7,239 nucleotides of DNA, from contig SKWV01000260.1 in NCBI GenBank assembly GCA_007128755.1, positions 1 through 7,239 of the forward strand, read 5' to 3'. The translations under genes were made by a program, and so were the position numbers. This document shows positions 1 to 6,147 of the stretch, in pieces. How positions within the stretch are numbered: the first letter of the stretch is position 1; each line of letters opens with the position of its first letter. This DNA is from Trueperaceae bacterium (GTDB lineage: Bacteria; Deinococcota; Deinococci; Deinococcales; Trueperaceae). A model generated the notes under the pieces. It did no database searches, was not told the origin of the DNA, and worked only from the letters and a program-made list of their open reading frames with translations.

Positions 1-555
1 GTCTGGTACATGCCCGCCGGGCGCCGCGAGCGCGCCGCCGCCGCCCGGGAGCTCGTGCGCTCCGGGGAGCTGTGCGCGGTCGACGTCGAGGGGACCAGCT
101 ACCTGGCCGTCCCGGAGGCGCTCGCCGCGCTCGATGGGCCGAGGCCGGCGGGCGCGCGCTTCGTCGCTCCGCTCGACCCGCTCGTCTGGGACCGCAAGGC
201 GGTGGAGCAGCTCTACGGCTTCGAGTACGTCTGGGAGGTCTACAAACCCGAGGCCGCACGCCGCTGGGGGTACTACGTGCTGCCGGTGCTGTGGGGGGAG
301 CGCTTCGTCGCGCGCTTCGACGCCCGCACCCGCGGCGACACGCTCGTGCTGCACGCCTGGTTCTGGGAGCGCGACGTCGATCCCGCACGGCCGCCGCCGG
401 GCCTCGTGGACGACCTCGAGGCCGCCGCGACGCGCTTCCTCGCCTACCTCGACGTGCGCTCGCTGCAGCTGCCGCGCGGCCTGGGGCGCACCGCCCGAGG
501 TGTCTGGCAGCGGGCCCTGGCGCGCGTGCGCGCCGGCGGCGGGGAGGCGTCGTGA
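1..555 (+). CDS. ycaQ: YcaQ/AlkZ-like winged-helix DNA glycosylase, C-terminal part (5' truncated)
   Basis: The reading frame is open from base 1 (VWYMPAGRRE...) to TGA at 553-555, so 184 residues of the C-terminal part are visible and the true start lies outside the window. The segment FVAPLDPLVWDRKAVEQLYG followed by FEYVWEVYKP and RRWGYYVLPVLWGERFVAR is the conserved C-terminal block of the YcaQ/AlkZ family (formerly DUF1006, winged-helix type). Known members are DNA glycosylases that unhook interstrand crosslinks or remove bulky alkylated bases. The catalytic Gln-containing motif of the family lies N-terminally and cannot be checked here. The Met at base 10 is internal, because the family sequence continues upstream of it. 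The stop codon overlaps the lysZ start in a GTGA arrangement, so the two genes are probably cotranscribed and translationally coupled. The family call is firm; repair activity is inferred. Confidence 0.82.
   Translation, partial: VWYMPAGRRERAAAARELVRSGELCAVDVEGTSYLAVPEALAALDGPRPAGARFVAPLDPLVWDRKAVEQLYGFEYVWEVYKPEAARRWGYYVLPVLWGERFVARFDARTRGDTLVLHAWFWERDVDPARPPPGLVDDLEAAATRFLAYLDVRSLQLPRGLGRTARGVWQRALARVRAGGGEAS
541..547 (+). promoter_or_regulatory. Ribosome binding site of lysZ inside the end of ycaQ
   Basis: GGGGAGG lies 4 nt upstream of the GTG at 552. The spacing is short, but an alternative in-frame GTG at 561 would be 13 nt away, which is less suitable. This favours 552 and the overlap with the ycaQ stop. 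Confidence 0.55.
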
Positions 556-1373
556 CGGGTGTGGGCGAGCTCGTGGTGGTCAAGGTCGGCGGCGCCGAGG
601 GCATCGATCTCGGCGCCGTGTGCGAGGACGTGGCGACGCACTGGCGCGCCGGCCGGCCCATCGTGCTGGTGCACGGCGGCTCCGCGGAGACGAACCGCCT
701 GGCCGAGTCGCTCGGGCAGCCGCCGCGCTTCGTGACGAGCCCCAGCGGCTACACCAGCCGCTACACCGATCGCGCCGCGCTCGAGATCTTCGAGATGGTG
801 TACTGCGGCAAGGTCAACAAGGGCATCGTCGAACGCCTGCAGCGCCTGGAGGTTCCCGCCGTGGGGCTCTCCGGGCTCGACGGGCGGCTGTTCGAGGGCA
901 CCCACAAGCGCACCGTGCGCAGCGTCCAGGGCGGCAAGACCGTGCTCCTTCGCGGCGACCACACGGGCACGGTCGAGCGCGTCAACACGCACCTGCTCGA
1001 GCTGCTGCTACACGGCGGCTACCTGCCGGTGCTCACGCCGCCGGGCGCGAGCTTCGAGGGCGTGGCGGTCAACGTCGACGGCGACCGCGCCGCCGCCGCC
1101 GTCGCCGTGGCCCTCGGCGCGGCGACGCTCGTCGTGCTCTCGAACGTCCCGGGCCTGCTCGCGGCGTTCCCGGACGAGGCGAGCCTGGTGGCACGCGTGG
1201 ACGCCGAGCACGTGCTGGAATCGCTCCACCTGGCCGAGGGGCGCATGAAGAAGAAGCTCCTCGGTGCCGCCGAGGCCGTCGCCGGCGGCGTGGGCCGCGT
1301 CGTGCTGGGCGACGCGCGGATCGCCCAGCCCATCACCTCGGCCCTCGCCGGACGCGGTACCGTCATCGCGTGA
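552..1373 (+). CDS. lysZ: LysW-aminoadipate/glutamate kinase LysZ
   Basis: This 273-residue kinase belongs to the amino acid kinase family (N-acetylglutamate kinase fold). It phosphorylates the side-chain carboxylate of alpha-aminoadipate attached to the carrier protein LysW, the step before LysY reduction in the LysW branch of lysine biosynthesis; some homologues also act on LysW-glutamate for arginine. Visible motifs: the N-terminal strand VVVKVGG (K11), VLVHGGSAETN (H41-G43), the substrate-loop sequence SRYTDR around 69-74, EIFEMVYCGKVNK, GLSGLDGR, NVDGD (174-178), LSNVPGLL and GRMKKK (230-235). The whole protein parallels Thermus LysZ from memory, including EIFEMVYCG, which separates LysZ from ordinary ArgB. 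GTG start at 552, with GTG at 561 as the alternative. It sits between ycaQ (overlapping) and lysJ (23 nt downstream). The lysine rather than arginine assignment is inferred. Confidence 0.93.
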   Translation: MTGVGELVVVKVGGAEGIDLGAVCEDVATHWRAGRPIVLVHGGSAETNRLAESLGQPPRFVTSPSGYTSRYTDRAALEIFEMVYCGKVNKGIVERLQRLEVPAVGLSGLDGRLFEGTHKRTVRSVQGGKTVLLRGDHTGTVERVNTHLLELLLHGGYLPVLTPPGASFEGVAVNVDGDRAAAAVAVALGAATLVVLSNVPGLLAAFPDEASLVARVDAEHVLESLHLAEGRMKKKLLGAAEAVAGGVGRVVLGDARIAQPITSALAGRGTVIA

Positions 1374-1386
1374 GCGCGTCACCCAC

Positions 1387-1391
1387 GGAGG
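1387..1391 (+). promoter_or_regulatory. Ribosome binding site of lysJ
   Basis: GGAGG is spaced 5 nt from the ATG at 1397. It decides between this ATG and an in-frame GTG at 1370 that overlaps the lysZ stop codon but has no comparable upstream site. Confidence 0.75.
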
Positions 1392-1396
1392 AAGCC

Positions 1397-2587
1397 ATGT
1401 CGCAAGCCGCCACACCCCACGCCGACACGAGCACGATCCTACGCACCGAGGCCGCCCACGGCCCGGGGCTGTGGGCCCCGGACATCGCCTTCGTCCGCGG
1501 CGACGGCGCCCGCCTCTGGGACGCCGACGGCCGCGAGTACATCGACTGCCTGGCGGGCATCGCCGTGGCCAGCGTCGGGCACGCCAACGTCAGGTTGGCA
1601 CGGGCCATCTCGGAGCAGGCGTCACGCCTGATCGTGTGCCCGCAGAACCTCGGCAACGACGTGCGCGCGAGCTTCCTCGCGGCGCTCGCCGAGCAGCTGC
1701 CGAACGAGTTGACGCGCCTCTACATGGCCAACTCCGGCGCCGAGGTGAACGAGGCGGCGCTCAAGTGGGCGTTCGCCGCCACCGGCCGCCGGCGCGTGGT
1801 CGCGGCGAAGCGCGGCTTCGCGGGGCGCACCCTGGGCGTGCTGGCGATGACCTGGGAGCCGAAGTACCGCGAACCGTTCGAGCCGCTGGCGGTGCCGGTC
1901 GACTTCGTGCGCTACGACGACGTCGGCGAGCTCGAGGCGGCGGTCACCGACGAGACCGCGCTCATCTGGCTCGAGCCGATCCAGGGCGAGGGCGGCATCC
2001 ACGTGGCCAGTCACGCGTACCTGCGGCGCGCTCGCGAGCTCGCCGACGCTCACGGCGCGCTCCTCGCGTTCGACGAGATCCAGTGCGGCGCCGGCCGCAC
2101 CGGTCGCTTCCTGGCCAGCGCTCACGCCTCCGTCGTCCCCGACATGGTCACGCTCGCGAAGGGCCTCGGCGGCGGCGTGCCGATCGGCGTGCTGGCGCTG
2201 AGCGAGCGCGTCGCCGCGGCGATGCCGACCGGAGGCCACGGCACGACCTTCGGTGGCAACCCGCTCGCCGCCGCCGCCGGCCTGGCCGTGCTGCAGGAGA
2301 TCGAGGAACGCGGGCTGCTCGCGCACGCGACCGCCATGGGCGAGCGGCTGCGAAGCGGGATCCTGGCGCTCGGCAGCGACCGAGTCCGCGAGGTGCGCGG
2401 CCTCGGCCTGATGGTGGGCGTGGAGCTCAAGGAGAAGGTGGCGCCCGTCATCGCCGCGCTGCGCGAGCAGGGCGTGCTGACGATCAACGCCGGCGCGACC
2501 GTCATCCGCTTCGTGCCGCCCCTGGTCATCAGCGAGGCGGAGGTCGACGAGGTCGTCGCGCGCTTCGGGCGCGTCCTGGCGGCGTAG
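1397..2587 (+). CDS. lysJ: LysW-aminoadipate semialdehyde / LysW-ornithine aminotransferase LysJ
   Basis: This 396-residue PLP-dependent class III aminotransferase (ArgD/LysJ group) converts LysW-bound aminoadipate semialdehyde to LysW-bound lysine, usually with glutamate as amino donor. The expected elements are in order: WDADGREYIDCLAGIAVASV near the N-terminus, MANSGAEVNEAALK (PLP phosphate binding), RGFAGRTLG, LEPIQGEGG, DEIQCGAGRTG with D226 placed to contact the PLP ring nitrogen, TLAKGLGGG with Schiff-base Lys255, and GGHGTTFGGNPLA (282-289) supplying the phosphate-binding Thr. The end, TVIRFVPPLVI, is also typical. Segments such as TWEPKYREPFEPL match Thermus LysJ closely, which favours LysJ over a generic ArgD. 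The start is ATG 1397 on its Shine-Dalgarno site; starting at GTG 1370 would add nine residues. It is the second of three pathway genes and is followed after 7 nt by lysK. Confidence 0.93.
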   Translation: MSQAATPHADTSTILRTEAAHGPGLWAPDIAFVRGDGARLWDADGREYIDCLAGIAVASVGHANVRLARAISEQASRLIVCPQNLGNDVRASFLAALAEQLPNELTRLYMANSGAEVNEAALKWAFAATGRRRVVAAKRGFAGRTLGVLAMTWEPKYREPFEPLAVPVDFVRYDDVGELEAAVTDETALIWLEPIQGEGGIHVASHAYLRRARELADAHGALLAFDEIQCGAGRTGRFLASAHASVVPDMVTLAKGLGGGVPIGVLALSERVAAAMPTGGHGTTFGGNPLAAAAGLAVLQEIEERGLLAHATAMGERLRSGILALGSDRVREVRGLGLMVGVELKEKVAPVIAALREQGVLTINAGATVIRFVPPLVISEAEVDEVVARFGRVLAA

Positions 2588-2594
2588 CGCGACC

Positions 2595-3710
2595 GTGCCC
2601 GCGGCCGGACTGGACGACGCGCAGGCGATCGCGCTGCTCGTGGGCGCGGTGGGGCGACCGAGCCCATCCGGCGAGGAGGGTGCCGTGGCGGCCTTCCTCC
2701 GCGACGCGCTGTCGCGCTTCGCGCCGGACGCGCGCCTCGACGCTGCGGGCAACGCCGTGGCCAGCGTCGGCCACGGCCCGCGGCGCGTGATCATGCTGGG
2801 GCACATCGACACCGTCGCGGGCTGGTGGCCCGTCCGGTACGCCGACGGCGTGATCCACGGGCGCGGCGCCGTCGACGCCAAGGGCCCGTTCTGCGCCATG
2901 ATCGTCGCCGCGAGCCGCCTCTCGGACGCTGCCCAGGAGGGCCTCACGGTCCGTCTCGTCGGCGCGGTGGAGGAGGAGGCGCCCACGAGCCGCGGCGCGC
3001 GGCACGCGGTCGCGAGCGAGGAGCCTCCCGACCTCGTCGTGATCGGCGAGCCCTCGGGCTGGGACGCCGTCACGCTCGGCTACAAGGGACGTCTGGTGCT
3101 ACGGATCGAGGCTCGGCGGTCGCTGGCCCACTCGGCTCGCGACGAGCCCACGGCGCCGGAGCTGGTCGTGGCGGCGTGGCAGGCGGTGGACGCCTGGGCC
3201 CGCGAGGAAGCGAGCGAGGCGCCGGGCGTGTTCGACGCCGTGCAGGCGGCGCTCCTCGAGCTCGGTAGCGGGGGAGACGGCCTGCATGCCTGGGCGCACG
3301 CCGTGGTGGGGCTGCGGCTCCCGCTCGCCTGCCCGCCCGAGACGGCCGAAGCCCGGGTGCGGAGCGCGACCCGGTCGGTCGCCCTCCCCGACGGAGCGAG
3401 CCTCACCATCGCCGCCGGCGCGAGCGAGCGCGCCTACCGCGGCCCGCGCGACACGGCGCTCACGCGCGCGTTCCGAACGGCGATCAGGCGCCACGGCGGC
3501 ACGCCTCGCCTCACCCTGAAGACCGGGACGTCGGACATGAACGTGGTCGCGCCGCACTGGCACGTGCCGATGCTCGCGTACGGCCCCGGAGACGCCGCGC
3601 TCGACCACACCCCCGACGAGCACGTCGGCGTGGCCGAGTACCTGCGAGCGATCGACGTGTTGGTCGACGTGCTCGAGCGATTGGCGGCGGGAGCGGGCGA
3701 GCCACCGTGA
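2595..3710 (+). CDS. lysK: LysW-lysine / LysW-ornithine hydrolase LysK
   Basis: This 371-residue M20-family metallohydrolase cleaves the gamma-glutamyl link and releases free lysine (or ornithine) from LysW, the last step of the carrier pathway. Visible M20 features: RPSPSGEEGAVAAFL near the N-terminus; LGHIDTV with metal ligand H70 and D72; GAVDAKGP with bridging D94; the EEE run 126-128 holding the catalytic and metal-binding glutamates; GEPSG with E152; H179 in the dimerisation domain; and LDHTPDEHV with the last metal ligand H338. The late KTGTSDMNV segment (309-317) is typical of LysK rather than ArgE or DapE. The start is GTG 2595. Its ribosome site is weak (GGCGG at 2579-2583), so translation may depend on lysJ. 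A shorter start at GTG 2640 would cut into the conserved N-terminus. It is the last gene of the operon, convergent with the ferredoxin gene. Confidence 0.93.
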   Translation: MPAAGLDDAQAIALLVGAVGRPSPSGEEGAVAAFLRDALSRFAPDARLDAAGNAVASVGHGPRRVIMLGHIDTVAGWWPVRYADGVIHGRGAVDAKGPFCAMIVAASRLSDAAQEGLTVRLVGAVEEEAPTSRGARHAVASEEPPDLVVIGEPSGWDAVTLGYKGRLVLRIEARRSLAHSARDEPTAPELVVAAWQAVDAWAREEASEAPGVFDAVQAALLELGSGGDGLHAWAHAVVGLRLPLACPPETAEARVRSATRSVALPDGASLTIAAGASERAYRGPRDTALTRAFRTAIRRHGGTPRLTLKTGTSDMNVVAPHWHVPMLAYGPGDAALDHTPDEHVGVAEYLRAIDVLVDVLERLAAGAGEPP

Positions 3711-3713
3711 GAG

Positions 3714-3749
3714 CCGGGCGTCACCCGCGCGTCGTGCGCCTACGCCCGG
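3714..3749. terminator. Possible bidirectional terminator hairpin between lysK and the ferredoxin gene
   Basis: CCGGGCGT (3714-3721) is complementary to ACGCCCGG (3742-3749), an 8-bp stem. A smaller GCGC/GCGC stem (3727-3730 with 3736-3739) fits inside its 20-nt loop. It lies in the 63-nt gap between two convergent stop codons, where a shared terminator is expected. No T-tract follows on either strand, so intrinsic termination is uncertain. CGCCCGGAGCG (3743-3753) recurs at 3761-3771. Confidence 0.35.
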
Positions 3750-3773
3750 AGCGACGAGCGCGCCCGGAGCGCG

Positions 3774-4010
3774 CTAGAGACCAGAGAGCTCGTAGTTCTT
3801 CTTGATGAACGAGACCCACTGCTCGGGCGTGTCTTCCTCGACGAAGATCGCGTCGACCGGGCATGCCGGCACGCAGGCACCGCAGTCGATGCACTCCTCG
3901 GGGTGGATGTAGAACTGGTCTTCGGCTTCGTAGATGCACTCGACGGGGCAGACGTCGACACACGCCTGGTCTTTGACGCCGATGCAGGGTTCAGCGATGA
4001 TGTGAGGCAC
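3774..4010 (-). CDS. Seven-iron ferredoxin ([3Fe-4S][4Fe-4S])
   Basis: This 78-residue soluble electron carrier starts MPHIIAEPCIGVKDQ, almost as Thermus ferredoxin does. Cysteines are at 9, 17, 21, 25, 40, 43, 46 and 50. By analogy with Thermus and Azotobacter seven-iron ferredoxins, C9, C17 and C50 hold the [3Fe-4S] cluster, C21, C40, C43 and C46 hold the [4Fe-4S] cluster, and C25 is free. The first motif, C-x7-C-x3-C, lacks the usual CxxCxxC spacing, which is the mark of the 3Fe type. The C-terminus PEQWVSFIKKNYELSGL is also family-like. The start is GTG at 4008-4010, preceded by AGGAG at 7 nt. The frame stays open 32 codons further upstream, but that stretch holds the promoter and has no family match. 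The gene has its own promoter and appears monocistronic. Its redox partner is not visible here. Confidence 0.95.
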   Translation of the reverse strand: MPHIIAEPCIGVKDQACVDVCPVECIYEAEDQFYIHPEECIDCGACVPACPVDAIFVEEDTPEQWVSFIKKNYELSGL

Positions 4011-4017
4011 TTGGTGG

Positions 4018-4022
4018 CTCCT
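4018..4022 (-). promoter_or_regulatory. Ribosome binding site of the ferredoxin gene
   Basis: On the minus strand the leader reads GGAAGGAG, then 7 nt from the end of AGGAG to the GTG at 4010. This strong match fixes the GTG start rather than Met codons upstream in the same open frame. Confidence 0.75.
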
Positions 4023-4062
4023 TCCGGTGCGCCGCGACCCCCCCCGAGCGCGGTACTTCGCC

Positions 4063-4091
4063 ATCATGACCGAGGGCTCCGGTAGCGTCAA
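4063..4091 (-). promoter_or_regulatory. Sigma-70-type promoter of the ferredoxin gene
   Basis: On the minus strand TTGACG (plus 4086-4091, five of six consensus bases) is followed after exactly 17 bp by CATGAT (plus 4063-4068, four of six). Transcription would begin near 4056, giving a leader of roughly 45 nt that includes a run of eight G and the Shine-Dalgarno site. Seen by motif only, but spacing and position both fit. Confidence 0.6.
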
Positions 4092-4179
4092 GGGACGCTG
4101 CGGCACGAGCCTCGTCTGTGACGAAGCGGCAGCGGCCCACGTGCGACCTCCTTCACGACCCGCTAGGGCGCGCTTCCGC

Positions 4180-4185
4180 TACACT
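4180..4185 (+). promoter_or_regulatory. -10 box of a probable leaderless promoter
   Basis: TACACT ends 6 nt before the ATG at 4192. No Shine-Dalgarno sequence precedes that ATG. In Deinococcus many genes have a TANNNT box about 6-7 nt before the start codon and are transcribed without a 5' leader; this fits that arrangement. No convincing -35 element is seen at 16-18 bp; TTCACG at 4152-4157 is 22 bp away. Confidence 0.5.
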
Positions 4186-4191
4186 GCTCCG

Positions 4192-6075
4192 ATGCTGGCG
4201 ATGGAGAGCCTGGCCCTCGAACTGCTCGAGTTCAAGATCGACGCGCTCGTCGGTCGCAAACATGTCCGTGGCGGGATCACGAGCATGTGGCAGCTCCATG
4301 ACGTCGTGTCGAAGGGGAGTGACGCGCTGGGGGCCGACGAGCGCGAGCGCTTCGCCGACGTCGCCCGACGGCTGCGAGCGATCGGCGACCTGCCGACGCG
4401 CGGTTCGGTGTACCGCGCAGACCTCGACACGCTCCGGCTCGACGGCGAGAGCGACGAGGAGGCGCTGTCGGTCGAGGAGGTCGCGCCCGTCGAGATGTCG
4501 CAGGCCGTCCGCGAGGAGCAGGGCGTGCTGCAGCGCCTCGCCGAGCGGGTCTGGTGGGAGGAGCTCGATGACGTCGTGCTGCGCCTGTCGGCCGGCTGGC
4601 GTGCCGAGCGTGACCGGATCACGCCGCGTCTGGTGTTCGCGACGCTGCGGAACCTGCAGCACTACGCGGAGCAGACGAGCTTCGCCACCGACGTCAACCT
4701 GCGCTCGTTCACCGTGCGCGAGCCCCTGCCCGAGCGCGAGGACCCGCTCATCTCGTTGTCCGACATCGATAGTCTCTCCGAACTCGCGCGCGAGCTCATC
4801 GACCTCGTCATGTCGCTCGGTCACGGCCGCGGCACGTTCCCCCAGCTCGAGGTCCCCGAGGCGAGCGCGCTGTCGTACGTCCGGCAGGCGTTGATGGCGG
4901 TGGCCAACGATCCGTACGCCGGCCGCTTCTCGCCGATCGTGCGCCGTGGACCCACCAGCAAGGAGCTGCGCACGGCGCTGCAGGAGATCGCCAAGGAGCG
5001 CCTGCCCGAGCAGCAGAAGGCGATCGTGCGCCGGGATCTCGACCAGAGGCTGGCCGAGGTGGTCGCCTTCGAGCGGCACCAGCGACAGACGTTCCAGCGC
5101 GACGTCGCGCATACCCTCGCCGCCGCCTCGGCCGTCGTCGAGCGGCTCGAGCGGCATCTGCCCGCCCGCGTGGGCGGGCGCGCGCCCGGTCCGCGGCTGG
5201 CGGGTGGGGTGCTCTTCGCGGTCAACCCAGCGCTGCGCTGGGAGCGCGTCCCTGCAGGGGCGGACGCCGTCACGCTGCGCATCACCGGCCCCGTGCGGTT
5301 CACGATCGGTGGTCACGAGGTCGCGGTGATGGGGACGGGCGCGAGCCGAACGTTCTTCGTGAACGAGGCGCCCCACGGGCTCGAGCCCCACATGGATCTC
5401 AAGCTCGATCGGGGCCGCCTGCTGGTGGACGTCGAGGGCGACTACGTGCACCTGCGCTTCCGCGACGAGGGGCGTTCGCTGGCCGCCCGGGTGGCCGAGG
5501 GCCTGGCGGCCTTCTTCGTGCTCAGCCACGAACGGCAGGAGGATCTCATCGCCATGTTGCGCGGGATCGCCGACGTGCCGACGGGAGCGCCCGACGAGCT
5601 CGTCCGGCGCGCGATCACCACGGCCGGGTCCATCACGTCGCGGGCGCCGAACCGGCGCGAGGCGATCGAGGGCCTCTTGCGCGGCGCGGCACGCGCCGCC
5701 AGCGTCGCGCTGGCGGACCACATCGTGCTCGCGCTCGTGGAGCGCTTCATGACGACGCTCAGCGTCGAGGCGGTCGACCTCGCCGGGCTGCTCGACCGCG
5801 AGGAAGACAGCCTGGGAGCCGTGCACAACCTGACCGGCGAGCCCATCACGGTCGAGCTCGGAAAGCTGAAGCTGACGGTCCGGCAGTACCGCGGTCGCAC
5901 CCGCGGAGCTCCTGACCAGCTCGTCGTGATGCTGCCCGGTTCGGTCATCGGCTCGTTCAGCGACCTGTTGGTCGAGAACGTCGCCGGCGGTACGCTCATC
6001 TGTGCCCGCAGCGACCAGGAACTCGCGGTACTCTTCCTGCGCGAGCGCCCGATCCTCGCGGTGCAGCCGCGTTGA
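4192..6075 (+). CDS. Uncharacterised soluble protein, 627 residues, alternating helical and strand-rich blocks
   Basis: I do not recognise this family. From ATG 4192 it has 627 residues, no signal peptide, no membrane segment, no Walker motif and apparently one cysteine (in LICARSD near the end). Layout by eye: an N-terminal helical piece (MLAMESLALELLEFKIDALV...), an acidic stretch around 84-100, a long charged helical region to about 330 (WWEE at 121-124), a strand-rich block about 336-427 (LFAVNPALRWERV, VTLRITGPVRFTIGGHEVAV, LLVDVEGDYVHLRFRDEG), a second helical region to about 540, and a strand-rich C-terminus (543-627: VHNLTGEPITVELGKLKLTV, LIGSF-type strands). The composition looks like a real folded protein, unlike the His/Arg/Gln-rich antisense frame. 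Start: ATG 4192 follows a TACACT box; ATG 4201 is the alternative, and the open frame back to 4027 is probably untranslated. It is divergent from ferredoxin, and a carbinolamine dehydratase follows after 72 nt. No function is proposed. Confidence 0.8.
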   Translation: MLAMESLALELLEFKIDALVGRKHVRGGITSMWQLHDVVSKGSDALGADERERFADVARRLRAIGDLPTRGSVYRADLDTLRLDGESDEEALSVEEVAPVEMSQAVREEQGVLQRLAERVWWEELDDVVLRLSAGWRAERDRITPRLVFATLRNLQHYAEQTSFATDVNLRSFTVREPLPEREDPLISLSDIDSLSELARELIDLVMSLGHGRGTFPQLEVPEASALSYVRQALMAVANDPYAGRFSPIVRRGPTSKELRTALQEIAKERLPEQQKAIVRRDLDQRLAEVVAFERHQRQTFQRDVAHTLAAASAVVERLERHLPARVGGRAPGPRLAGGVLFAVNPALRWERVPAGADAVTLRITGPVRFTIGGHEVAVMGTGASRTFFVNEAPHGLEPHMDLKLDRGRLLVDVEGDYVHLRFRDEGRSLAARVAEGLAAFFVLSHERQEDLIAMLRGIADVPTGAPDELVRRAITTAGSITSRAPNRREAIEGLLRGAARAASVALADHIVLALVERFMTTLSVEAVDLAGLLDREEDSLGAVHNLTGEPITVELGKLKLTVRQYRGRTRGAPDQLVVMLPGSVIGSFSDLLVENVAGGTLICARSDQELAVLFLRERPILAVQPR

Positions 6076-6134
6076 GCACACCGTGACCGAGGAACCGATC
6101 GCGCGGGGCGGCCCGCAGGCGCGCGTGCACGTCT

Positions 6135-6139
6135 GGAGG
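6135..6139 (+). promoter_or_regulatory. Ribosome binding site of the carbinolamine dehydratase gene
   Basis: GGAGG lies 8 nt before ATG 6148 but only 2 nt before ATG 6142. The spacing favours the second ATG, removing two residues (Met-Leu) from the longest reading frame. Confidence 0.7.
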
Positions 6140-6147
6140 AGATGCTG

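Noticed and set aside
1264..2790. 508-codon plus-strand open frame across lysZ, lysJ and lysK
   Set aside because: It is out of frame with all three confirmed genes, and the product is mostly Arg, Pro and Gly, a shadow of GC-rich codons.
1622..3073. 483-codon antisense open frame over lysJ and lysK
   Set aside because: It runs opposite two unmistakable enzymes, and the translation is low-complexity and Ala/Arg-rich.
4011..4106. N-terminal extension of the ferredoxin by 32 codons
   Set aside because: The stretch contains the predicted promoter, does not match the family N-terminus MPHII, and the strong ribosome site serves the GTG at 4010.
4096..4134. Dyad CGCTGC ... GCAGCG in the divergent spacer as an operator
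   Set aside because: The arms are only 6 bp with a 27-nt centre, and no known regulator motif was recognised; chance is likely at this GC content.
4027..4191. N-terminal extension of the 627-residue protein
   Set aside because: The extra 55 codons are Arg/Pro/Ala-rich, overlap the divergent ferredoxin promoter, and precede the TACACT box that points to ATG 4192.
5691..5709. 8-bp stem GCGGCGCG/CGCGCCGC with 3-nt loop inside the unknown gene
   Set aside because: It encodes an Arg/Gly/Ala-rich helix; GC-rich codons for these residues readily give such palindromes and nothing else marks the spot.
4153..6081. 642-codon open frame antisense to the unknown gene
   Set aside because: It mirrors almost the whole sense gene, and its product is rich in His, Arg, Gln and Asp with no family features, as expected from antisense reading of GC-rich codons. 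The sense frame has ordinary folded-protein composition.
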